NCBI GenBank assembly: GCA_963843755.1
Contig: CAWJLS010000005.1
Span: 496,001 to 560,000, forward strand
Reading direction: 5' to 3'
DNA length: 64,000 bases
DNA from: CAWJLS01 sp963843755
GTDB lineage: Bacteria > Acidobacteriota > Thermoanaerobaculia > Multivoradales > DATKCC01
Positions within the stretch are counted from its first letter, which is position 1, and each line of letters begins with the position of its first letter. The position numbers and the translations under genes are program-made. Under the pieces are notes generated by a model. That model had not been told where the DNA came from, ran no database searches, and was given only the letters and a program-made list of their open reading frames with translations. Below, in pieces: positions 43,922 to 51,558 of this stretch.

Positions 43922-44419
43922 TCAGGAGTAGAGCGCCGTCCCGGGGTCGCCCTCGAACATCTCGACCACCGCCTCGAACCGGAGGCCCAGGCGCTCGAGC
44001 AGGGCGACGGACGCGCGGTTCTCCTCGACCGTCAGGCCGACGATCTTCGTCAGGCCGAGGGTCGACCTGCCGTAGCCCATCACCGCCTCGGCCGCCTCGA
44101 AGGCGAGGCCCTGGCCGCGGGACTCGGGGAGGAAGGCGAACCCGATGTCGGTCAGGTCGAAGCCCTCGCGGTAGAGCAGGCCGCAGACGCCGATCGGCGC
44201 GCCGGTCGCCTTCAGGACGACGGCGAACTGCCCGAGACCCGGCCTCGGCTGGTTCGTCCACGAGCCCTCGCGCAGGAACCGGCGGGCGCCCGCGACGTCG
44301 CGCACCCCCTTGTCCCCGATGTTGGCGAGGAACGCGGGGTCGTTTACCAAGGCGAGGACGAACGGTGCGTCCTCGACCGTGAGGGGGCGGATTGTGAGGC
44401 GGTCGGTCTCGGCGATCAT
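43922..44419 (-). CDS. GNAT-family N-acetyltransferase (RimJ-like)
   Basis: A 165-residue acetyltransferase: TDRLTIRPLTVEDAPFVLAL at the N-terminus, IGFAFLPESRGQGLAFEA for the acetyl-CoA binding loop (R/Q-x-x-G-x-G/A pattern) and ENRASVALLERLGLRFE near the C-terminus. Such enzymes acetylate ribosomal proteins or small amines; the acceptor is unknown. The start is ATG 44419. The gene follows the next VOC gene on the same strand at a distance of 83 bp. Confidence 0.9.
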   Translation of the reverse strand: MIAETDRLTIRPLTVEDAPFVLALVNDPAFLANIGDKGVRDVAGARRFLREGSWTNQPRPGLGQFAVVLKATGAPIGVCGLLYREGFDLTDIGFAFLPESRGQGLAFEAAEAVMGYGRSTLGLTKIVGLTVEENRASVALLERLGLRFEAVVEMFEGDPGTALYS

Positions 44420-44502
44420 GGGTCGAGGGGCGGGTCGGCGATGGGAAGGTGGCGGGCCTGGTCCGGCGGCCTGCAGCGAGTTCTAGCACACCGCCGGTCG
44501 TC

Positions 44503-44943
44503 CTACCCGAGCTTCTCTGCCAACGCGATGACGATGCCCTCGGGGCCGCGGACGTAGCAGAGCTTGTGGATGTCCCGGTAGCGAGTGACCTCGCCGACGA
44601 GCACGGCGCCGCGGGCCTCCAACCGGGCGAGGACCTCTTCGAGATCGTCGACGGCGAACATGATGCGACGGATGCCCAACGCATTCACCGGTGCGTCCTC
44701 CGGCTCGAGCCGGACTGCCTCGGGCGCGTGGAACTTGTCCAGCTCGATCTTGCCGTGCCCGTCCGGGGTGCGCAGCAGCGCGATCTCGCACCGCACGTTG
44801 TCGAGCCCGACGGTACGATCCACCCACTCTCCCTCGACCGGCGTCTCGCCCTCGAGCTCCATCCCGAGCTCGATGAAGAAGGCCTTCACGGCCTCGAGAT
44901 CCTCGACCACGATGAGAACGTTGTCCATCCGCTGCAGCGTCAT
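44503..44943 (-). CDS. VOC family protein
   Basis: A 146-residue two-module VOC protein: RMDNVLIVVEDLEAVKAFFIELGM, GKIELDKFHAP, IRRIMFAVDDLEEVLARLEARGA and CYVRGPEGIVIALAEKL. The Glu/His positions suggest a metal site, but activity cannot be named. It starts at ATG 44943 with AGAGGATAGG upstream. Three unrelated VOC genes occur in this window, so they are not recent duplicates. Confidence 0.88.
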   Translation of the reverse strand: MTLQRMDNVLIVVEDLEAVKAFFIELGMELEGETPVEGEWVDRTVGLDNVRCEIALLRTPDGHGKIELDKFHAPEAVRLEPEDAPVNALGIRRIMFAVDDLEEVLARLEARGAVLVGEVTRYRDIHKLCYVRGPEGIVIALAEKLG

Positions 44944-45257
44944 GTCCTATCCTCTGGTTGATGACCGGATACAGAGTGTGCTGCCTGTTCGTCGAACGGG
45001 GCGGTCCGGAATCGACACTTGTCAACCCTGCCTCTTGAGACCGCTTCTCACGGAAGGATAGGTCGCCGCGATCTCGGATCTGGTCAGGCTAGTCCAGCTA
45101 GCCGACCCTGCGCGCTCGACGAAGGAGACCTTCAGAGGTTCCGCTTGGGGAGGGAGCGCCAGTTCCAGTACTTTGGAACTGCATGAATTTCTACTACAGA
45201 GACAGGATTGGCATGTTTCTGGTCCCCTCCAGGGCGCTAGAGGTTCTCATCCGCCGC
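44944..45257. other. Gene-free stretch left of the insertion sequence
   Basis: No gene is recognised. A hairpin at 45161-45180 has stem AGTTCCA/TGGAACT and loop GTACTT. The base composition becomes AT-richer toward the insertion sequence. Confidence 0.5.
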
Positions 45258-47018
45258 TAGGAGCGTGTAGCGGATACCGCTGAGCGCAATCCCGCCAGAC
45301 CGCCGGCGTCGAGGTGAGCGAGCGATGCTGTTGAGTCGCTCGAATCGGCTGGGGGTCGAGCTGTCGCCGGCTCGGGGAGCCGCTGCAGGGTCTGTGGGCA
45401 GTGAAAGTGGCCGGGCGCGGCCGGACACTCTGCGCCTGGTGAGCCCTCAGGCCTGGACGCAGGTGGCCCGGTAGAGCTTCAAGACGTTGTGGCCGGTGCA
45501 GACCAGGGACGACTGCCCGCTGACCGCGTGGAGACCCCGCAGGAGGAAGCGCCGGAATCCTCTCGCCTCCTTGATTTGGCCGTTGACCGGCTCGACGACC
45601 GCCTTGCGCCGCGCGTAGATCGCCCGGCCCTCCGGCGTCGAGAGCTTCGCTCGCATGAGGTCTTTCGCGTGGGCTCTTGCTCTGATTCCTGAGGTCGGGA
45701 TCGGTGCCGTGTCTTCGGCGATCGGTAGCGACGTAGACCGAGGTGCCCCGCCGCTGGCCTTGTGCGGCGACCTCGGCAAACCAGTAGCCCGCGTCCGCCG
45801 TGACCGTCCTCGGGCTCTCTTTGCAGTGCTCCTGTACTTGGTCGAGCAGGGGCAGGAGGTTGCCGTTGTCCGGCGGCTGGTTGGTCACCGCCTGGGCCAC
45901 GATGATCTGGTGTTCCTCGTCGACCGCGAGCTGGCAGTTGTAGCCCTGGAGGAAGCTCCCTCCACTCTCCTGGATGCGACTGTCGGGATCGACGAAGTTG
46001 CGCTGGGCTTTCGGGTGGGGCGTCCCGTCCGGCAGGGCTCGGACCCGATGCTTCGGCAAACCCTCCTCTGTGACGAAGCTCTCTGCCTCCGCCCCCCTCA
46101 TCCTTCTCTGGGTCCGAGAGAGCCTCGGCCTGCTCTTCGCGCTGGCGGGCTCGGGTCGCATCGGTCCTGCGCGCCTTCTGACTGCGCTCATCGTCCGCGG
46201 CCCGCTGGCGCGCCCGCTCGGCCTGTTCTTGAAGCTCGGCGGCGCGGCTCGCCCGGGCATCGGCCTCGAGCTGTGCCTTGGCCTGACGGATGCGCTCCAG
46301 ACGCTGCTCACTCCGGCGTAGCTCCTCCGGAAGGTCCTCGTCCCGCTGTCCCTCACCGAAGCGCGCGTCCTCTTCCTGGTCCACCGCCTCGGCGCGGGCC
46401 AGAAGCTCGTCCACCCGGGCGCGCAGACGAGCCTCTTCCTCGCTCATCCGCCGGTAGCTCATCGCCTTGTGCTTGCTCGCAGCAGCCTGCACCTTGGTGC
46501 CGCTCCAACGCCACGTGCGCCGGCTCCACCAGGCCCGCCCTGCGGCACAACTGCAGCACCTGGACGAACAGCCCGGCCAGTACATCCAGGTGCGTCTCTG
46601 CGAAACTCGTTGATCGTCGTGAAGAACGGATGCTGGCCCGCTGCCAGCACCCGAAACGCCACGTCCTCGTGCGTCGCCCGCTCGATCTTGCGCGAGGAGT
46701 ACACCCCCACGCAGTAGGCGTACACCGGAAACGAAACCATCATTCCCGGCGATACGGACGAGTCCCTCTCGAGTCCTTCGTCTGGATCGCCGCTCGGTGT
46801 CTCCAAGATCCGGCTCAGAGACCAGCTCCAGGATGAAGTACGCCAGGTGACCCTCCGGAAGCCAATCCAACGGCGACGGCGGCAGCAGCAATCCCTGCCT
46901 CGGGCTCCACGGCCGGTACTGTTTGTCTCCCATGGACCGATCTTCCCTCAGGGAAAGACCTTGCGCTACCCCTGCGCAGAGCACTGCGGCGAAACGATCT
47001 ATGCGGTACACGCTCCTA
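45258..47018 (-). mobile_element. IS1182-family insertion sequence, inactive
   Basis: The element is bounded by imperfect terminal inverted repeats. The left TAGGAGCGTGTAGCGGATA (45258-45276) matches the complement of 47000-47018 with two mismatches. Both ends sit next to CTAG. The 1.76-kb length fits IS1182 elements. The transposase inside is multiply frameshifted. Confidence 0.8.
45447..46934 (-). pseudogene. IS1182-family transposase, at least five frameshifts
   Basis: On the minus strand the family order is intact but switches frame repeatedly: GDKQYRPWSPRQGLLLPPS with LPEGHLAYFILELV (start 46934), YAYCVGVYSSRKIERATHEDVAF, VLQLCRRAGL, GTKVQAAASKHKAMSYRRM, PKAQRNFVDPDSRI with QGYNCQLAVDEEHQIIVA, and RAIYARRKAVVEPVNGQIKE ending LYRATCVQA at 45447. 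These are the expected DDE transposase segments, including VTADAGYW and the terminal VEPVNGQIKEARGFRRF region. No single frame covers more than a third, so the enzyme is dead. Confidence 0.88.
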
Positions 47019-47251
47019 GTGACCGCCCGCCATGCCCCTTCCTCGTGCAGAGCCGGTCTTTCAGGCATCAGGCATCGGTGGAGAGCTCTGGATGGCCCTA
47101 TCACGCACGGGAGAAGGGTGTTCCTCGTCAGATCCTTCAAGGATCGGACAGATTCTGGCAGCCCAGGCGTCGTGGTTCTTGACGGAGGGTCGGCATTCGC
47201 TGTAAAGTGAGAGTCAGGGAAAGATATTCTCACTAAACACAGGAGTCCGCA

Positions 47252-48057
47252 ATGACCCCATCCTCCTCTGAGGTTGCTGGGAGCGGCTCGGCCGAAGGCA
47301 GGCCAGATGCCGATGGTATCGACATCGGGAAGCGAAGTTCCAACGACTGGGTGAACGAAGAGTTCCGAGAGTACATAGAGGCTTTCCGGATTTCCTCCGA
47401 CCGGGCGCGGATATCCCTTTACGTAGTGATCATTACTACCGTCCTTATCGCGATCGCGAACTACAACATCGTTAGGTGGAGTTGGCCCCTCACGAGACTC
47501 AATGCTTTTTATAAGTACGCGCACGAATCGAGCCCGCCACCTAAGCGTGTTGCCGGGAGCGCAAGACGTCCACTACTTCGGAGATCCCAGGGAGATCATG
47601 AGAGGTGACCCGATGCTACTTCAGCGACGTCCGGGAGGAGTATGTCAAGCAGTTCGTCGCTCGGGGAATTCTCACGGGATCTCCGGTTCCAGGAGTCTGG
47701 ATCGATGTGAACGATCTGGGTACCGTCGGCGGCGTTGCCTTGGCCTTGGTAATGTCAATCTTCGTTCTGTGCATTGTTCGCGAGCATGAGAATCTTCACC
47801 TGGCACTTTACAAAGTGAGGAGGATGTGCGACACAATACCAATCACCGTTCCGGGGACAGTCGCGCGAATCTCCTATATCACGGTTTAGCTATGCGTCAG
47901 GTTCTAAGCTTTCCTCCTACCCTCGCGCGGTGGCAGGGACGTGTACTGCTGAGGCTCTTCGACTTGTGTTCTTCGCGCCGCCATTGGTTCTGGCTTGGAT
48001 TGTTGTGAGCAACTATAGTAGCAGAGCGGTGGCCAAAGCCTACGGATTCAATGTCGA
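47252..48057 (+). pseudogene. Frameshifted multi-helix membrane protein gene
   Basis: Pieces of one membrane protein lie in successive frames. WVNEEFREYIEAFRISSDRA with YVVIITTVLIAIANYNIV runs from 47252. Then come VREEYVKQFVARGIL with VWIDVNDLGTVGGVALALVMSIFVL (47630-47800) and LYHGLAMRQVLSFPPT (about 47874). VFFAPPLVLAWIVVSNYSS (from about 47967) completes the series. The order (N-terminal helix, conserved IDVNDLG, AMRQVL, then helices) looks like one conserved unknown family of membrane proteins. At least three frame changes and stops separate the parts, so the gene is probably dead unless the assembly is faulty. Confidence 0.6.
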
Positions 48058-48060
48058 ATA

Positions 48061-48558
48061 ATGCTGTTCATTCAGGCCGGGTTGGCGTTGATAGTTCTTA
48101 CCCTTAGTATTATCGCTGCCCTTCATGCTAGCTCGATGACCAAGCGTTGGCAAAGAGCTTTCTTGCGGGTCAATCCAGGGCGTGAGCATGCGCCCCAGAT
48201 GAGCCTACGCGAGTGGCTCAAGCTCTCTCGGGATCGTGGTGGGCGGACTGAGGTACGGAAGAAGGCGATCGGAACTCTGGTCGACAGCATGACAGTGGGC
48301 TGCGACGAGGAGTGGTTGAAGAGTCGAGTGGCAATAGACCATACCTTGTCAGCTACGCGAGTGAGTCGCTCCGTTCGAAACAAGATGGCCGATGCACTAA
48401 TGGAAAAAGGGATAGCATCAGCAAAGGCTCATTCAAGGAGCCATGGCTGCCGGGAAGAGTGGTTGGTAGCGTTCGTGGCCAAGGTCAACCGGCCCCCTTC
48501 ACTCAGCTCTGATCAGACCTGGTATGTAAAGGGCGAGTGGATCTTTCGATATAGATGA
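48061..48558 (+). CDS. Hypothetical protein, possibly the 3' part of the broken membrane gene
   Basis: An open frame of 165 residues beginning MLFIQAGLALIVLTLSIIAA, a membrane helix that would fit as the last helix of the upstream broken gene. The remaining 120 residues are basic and hydrophilic (SLREWLKLSRDRGGRTEVR, CREEWLVAFVAKVN) and not recognised. There is no good ribosome-binding site. It may be a remnant rather than an expressed gene. Confidence 0.4.
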   Translation: MLFIQAGLALIVLTLSIIAALHASSMTKRWQRAFLRVNPGREHAPQMSLREWLKLSRDRGGRTEVRKKAIGTLVDSMTVGCDEEWLKSRVAIDHTLSATRVSRSVRNKMADALMEKGIASAKAHSRSHGCREEWLVAFVAKVNRPPSLSSDQTWYVKGEWIFRYR

Positions 48559-48582
48559 GCGGAAGAAGGCTCTTCGAACCGG

Positions 48583-48931
48583 TCAACAATCGGCGGGTCC
48601 GGAGGTGGGGCACGCCGGACGGTTCAGCAGCTTCACAGTGTAGGACTCTGCCGGCGTGTCCTTCCAGGGAGCCTTCAACTCCAGGTGGATCTCGGATTCA
48701 CCTGGAGCGAGCGGACGGAGGACGAAGCGATTCTCTCCCCGGTGCTCCGAAGGCGCTCTCGTCCGGGTGGATGTGGTGTTCGGCGACCTCCACTCGGTCA
48801 CGATCCGTGATCACGTTCCACAGGTGGCCGGTTGCCCCGGAGCCCACCACTTCGATCTCCAGCGGCTCGCCGGCGGTCCGAATGGTCGAGCCCGCGACGG
48901 CCTCTAGGCGGAAGGACTCTCTCGGCTTCAT
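48583..48931 (-). pseudogene. Chagasin-like cysteine protease inhibitor (I42), one frameshift
   Basis: Two frames together give a complete chagasin-type domain of about 115 residues. From ATG 48931, ESFRLEAVAGSTIRTAGEPL and GSGATGHLWNVI hold the first inhibitory loop. After a single-base shift near 48750 the chain continues as ENRFVLRPLAPGESEIHLEL and KAPWKDTPAESYTVKLL, corresponding to the RPWE-like loop. It ends at 48583. One extra base in the run GGGGAGAG explains the break, so either a real inactivating indel or a sequencing error is possible. The papain-family protease gene lies 48 bp upstream in the same direction. Confidence 0.7.
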
Positions 48932-48979
48932 CGGTCTCTCGAGTTACGGTGGTTCGGTGCCAGGTCCACCCGGCCTGAT

Positions 48980-49837
48980 TCAAGGAGCGTAGCTCACTTC
49001 CGGATCGAAGAAGGGGAACTTGGTGTCGAGGCCGCACTCGCCGTAGCCGATGCGGAGGAACCCGTGCTCGCCCCAGCCCGTGCCCCAACTGTTCTTGACG
49101 ATCCAGCACTGCTCGTTGTCGTCGTAGCCGACGACCGCGACCGCGTGAAGTGCCTTGAAGGTACCGGCGACGTGCTGGTAGACGCCTTCCTTGTAGTAGG
49201 CGAAATCCTCGTACACCCTCATGCCGGCGATGACCGGGCCGTTCTGACTGATCGCCTGCTTGCGGCTCGACGTCTTCACCCTGTACTCCCAGTCCGTTAC
49301 AAACGCCACGGGCTGAACCTGAAGGCATTGCTGCTGGTACGGAGCGTACCCGAAGGCCGACTCCAAGCCGACTCCCGGGTTGCGGCAACGGGCAAGCGCC
49401 GGATCGAACTCCCAGCCAGCCTTGCACCCGTTTCCGACTCCGCAAAAGAAAAGGTGCGCCTCGGACAGGTCCAGGCTTAGCGACGGGTTCTTCTCGGAGA
49501 TCCGCACTCGGGACTCAATCACCGCGCACGTCGCGAACGCGACACAGGAGGCGCACGAGCCCTGATCCTGAATCGGCGAAACCCAGTTGTTGCCGCCGCG
49601 ATTTCTCCAGTCGACCGAGGGCGGAAGCGGTGCGGTGGCGGCCAGGGGGATCTCGAGGGGTTCTTCGGCGAGGGCGGCGGCAAACATGCGGCGCCGGTCG
49701 TCCTCGCGGACGTTCAGGCCGAAGAGCCTGGTGTCACCCTCCAACACTTGCGGCGTGACCGTCGTCAACCCGGCCTTCCACGTGGCTTCCATGCGTTTGA
49801 TCGCGTCTTGAACGTCCGTCAGGCTCAGTGGCGGCAT
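48980..49837 (-). CDS. Papain-family (C1) cysteine peptidase
   Basis: A 285-residue cysteine peptidase without a signal peptide. An N-terminal segment of about 70 residues could act as a propeptide. The mature domain begins near LPPSVDWRNRGG and has the catalytic Cys in QDQGSCASCVAFA, His in ALHAVAVVGYDD and Asn in WIVKNSWGTGWGEHGF. The oxyanion Gln is QDQG. The usual CGSCWAF is changed to CASCVAF. It probably cleaves cytoplasmic or released proteins. The neighbouring chagasin-like inhibitor suggests a protease-inhibitor pair, with the inhibitor protecting the cell. Confidence 0.92.
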   Translation of the reverse strand: MPPLSLTDVQDAIKRMEATWKAGLTTVTPQVLEGDTRLFGLNVREDDRRRMFAAALAEEPLEIPLAATAPLPPSVDWRNRGGNNWVSPIQDQGSCASCVAFATCAVIESRVRISEKNPSLSLDLSEAHLFFCGVGNGCKAGWEFDPALARCRNPGVGLESAFGYAPYQQQCLQVQPVAFVTDWEYRVKTSSRKQAISQNGPVIAGMRVYEDFAYYKEGVYQHVAGTFKALHAVAVVGYDDNEQCWIVKNSWGTGWGEHGFLRIGYGECGLDTKFPFFDPEVSYAP

Positions 49838-50018
49838 CGCGTTCCCCTTGTCAGGTGTCAGTCTGTCCGAGGACGCTTCCCCGGTGTCGTACCACTGAAG
49901 ATAGACGGACTGCGAGTGGCAGGTTCATGGGCGTTACCGGAAGAAGAGGTGCGCTGTCATTTCTGGCGAGGACAGCGATGCTCGACGCGCGCGCGGACCG
50001 ACCCTGTCCACGCTGCTG

Positions 50019-50024
50019 TAGACT
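50019..50024 (+). promoter_or_regulatory. -10 candidate (TAGACT) upstream of the Cys-rich secreted protein
   Basis: TAGACT is followed by CTC and, 10 bases on, TTCATCGAA. The same arrangement (TAGACTCTC...TTCATCGAA) recurs at 58893 before the ECF sigma gene. It lies 46 bases before the ATG. The -35 is weak. Confidence 0.4.
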
Positions 50025-50070
50025 CTCCCCAATTCATCGAAGTCGGCAATCTTTCAGGGAAGGAGAGACG

Positions 50071-50928
50071 ATGCGCTCAATGGGTTCGACGAGGGCTCGC
50101 GTGGGGATGGTGCGGTCGGCGGGGAGCCAGGGGGGGAGCGGGGCGCTTGGCCGGGCGGCTCTGCTGGCTCTGGCAGGCCTGATCGCCCTGACGGGTCTGT
50201 TGGGTGGCGCCGGCGCGGTGGCGGCGCAGGCGGCTCCGGCGGCAGGGGGGGAGATGATCCCGGCACCGCCGCCGACCCTCCAGGAGCAGGCGGCATTCTG
50301 CCGCGGGACCTATGCGCTCTGCATCTCGGCGGAGTGCGTGCCGGAGCCGACCCTCGACCGGCTGAACAACTACTACGTGACGCACGCCCTGTGCGAGTGC
50401 GACGTGATCCAGGACTCGGCGGAGGCTCCGGCCTGGTCGATGGGGCCCGGGGCCTGTGAGGACCGGGGACCGGTGACCCAGAACGGGCGGACCTTCCTCA
50501 TCTCGACCTACTCGAACCTCTACAACGACACCAACCAGGAGGTCGAGTGCGGCGAGGACACGACCTGGGCCTGGTGCTACGGCGCGCCGTGCGTGGTCGA
50601 CGAGGCCGACCCGTCGAAGGCGCTGTGCAACTGCCCGCTCACCAAGGGGCGGGCGGATCTGCTGGTCGGCGACTGTAGCGGCCAGGACTATTGCTCGCAG
50701 ATCTGGTCGGCGGCGGTGCCGGCCGGCGACTGCTTTGCCAACCACTACTACTCCAAGTGGATGACCGACCACGGCTACCCGAGCAACAAGCCGGCGACCC
50801 TGTGCAAGAACGGCCAGACGATCTGCCAGCCCGAGTGCGTCGAAGGACGGGGAGTCGTCGGACATGAAGTCGGGCGGTTGAGGGCGCCCTGGGTGGGCCT
50901 ACCCGGTCGGAGGGTTTGGCGGCGGTGA
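50071..50928 (+). CDS. Secreted Cys-rich protein of unknown function
   Basis: A 285-residue exported protein. The ATG at 50071 follows GGAAGGAGAG. The signal peptide is long and Gly/Ala-rich (about 55 residues, ending near VAAQA-AP). The mature part has about 17 Cys spread evenly (FCRGTYALCISAEC, HALCECDV, TWAWCYGAPC, KALCNCPL, GDCSG, YCSQIW, TICQPEC), implying a disulfide-rich extracellular fold. No known family is recognised. The last 30 residues after CVEG are Arg/Gly/Trp-rich and look unlike the rest, so a 3' frameshift is possible. Confidence 0.75.
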   Translation: MRSMGSTRARVGMVRSAGSQGGSGALGRAALLALAGLIALTGLLGGAGAVAAQAAPAAGGEMIPAPPPTLQEQAAFCRGTYALCISAECVPEPTLDRLNNYYVTHALCECDVIQDSAEAPAWSMGPGACEDRGPVTQNGRTFLISTYSNLYNDTNQEVECGEDTTWAWCYGAPCVVDEADPSKALCNCPLTKGRADLLVGDCSGQDYCSQIWSAAVPAGDCFANHYYSKWMTDHGYPSNKPATLCKNGQTICQPECVEGRGVVGHEVGRLRAPWVGLPGRRVWRR

Positions 50929-50986
50929 GCGTTCGCTAGAGTGGACGGGCGGCCGGCGCCGGATGCCGGCCGGAGGGACCACCACC

Positions 50987-51529
50987 ATGAAACCGCCCAG
51001 GACCCTGTCATTTCGCAGTGGGGAGACCACTCTCACCCAGTGGCCGCTCGCGGCCCTGGTCGTGGTCGCGGTGCTCGGTGCGCTCGGCGTACTCAGTGTG
51101 CTTGGCTGTGGCAACGACCTGCCGCCCGGCGCGCGGCCGATCGGCGATTCCGGCGGTGCCGGCGCGGCACCGGCGGCGGCTCCAGGGCCCTCTTCGGCCT
51201 CGAGCGCGGCGCCCCTGGTCGTCGCCCTCGATCCCGCCGACGGCGCGACCGGGGTCGACCCCGGCCGCAAGGCCATCGCGGTGACGTTCGACCGTCCCAT
51301 GGATCCGGACGGCTGGGCCTGGGTGACCGAGACGGGCACGACCCCGCCGCCGACGACCGGCGAGCCGTCGTTCACGCTGGACGGGAAGACCAACGTGCTG
51401 CCGGTCGACCTGGCGCCGAGCACCACCTACACGATCTGGGTCAACAGCGAGCAGCACCTGCTGTTCCGGGGCCTGGACCAGCAGCCGGCCGAGCCGGTGC
51501 GGTGGACCTTCACCACCGGACCGGAGTAA
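50987..51529 (+). CDS. Lipoprotein with a bacterial Ig-like (Big_5/SbsA) domain
   Basis: A 180-residue lipoprotein. I chose ATG 50987 because GGAGGG lies 8-9 bases upstream; an ATG at 50963 would add eight residues. The hydrophobic helix ends in the lipobox LSVLGC. A Gly/Pro/Ala/Ser linker is followed by one Ig-like domain (LDPADGATGVDPGRKAIAV with TFDRPMD, and TTYTIWVNS ... RWTFTTGPE), which occurs in surface and polymer-associated proteins. Its partner is unknown. It follows the Cys-rich secreted gene at 58 bp. Confidence 0.8.
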   Translation: MKPPRTLSFRSGETTLTQWPLAALVVVAVLGALGVLSVLGCGNDLPPGARPIGDSGGAGAAPAAAPGPSSASSAAPLVVALDPADGATGVDPGRKAIAVTFDRPMDPDGWAWVTETGTTPPPTTGEPSFTLDGKTNVLPVDLAPSTTYTIWVNSEQHLLFRGLDQQPAEPVRWTFTTGPE

Positions 51530-51558
51530 GGGCCGGGCTGCCGGACCTCCGACGGACC

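Larger units (their letters stand above)
47019..48560. other. Lower-GC patch next to the insertion sequence
   Basis: The composition drops visibly, to about half G+C, compared with about 70 % on both sides. AT-rich codons such as ATA, TTA and AAA appear. Together with the adjacent insertion sequence and broken genes, this suggests foreign or decaying DNA. The first 230 bases hold no gene. Confidence 0.65.

Noticed and set aside
45237..45428. Small gene left of the transposase
   Set aside because: It overlaps the terminal repeat and 3' untranslated part of the insertion sequence, with no recognisable product.
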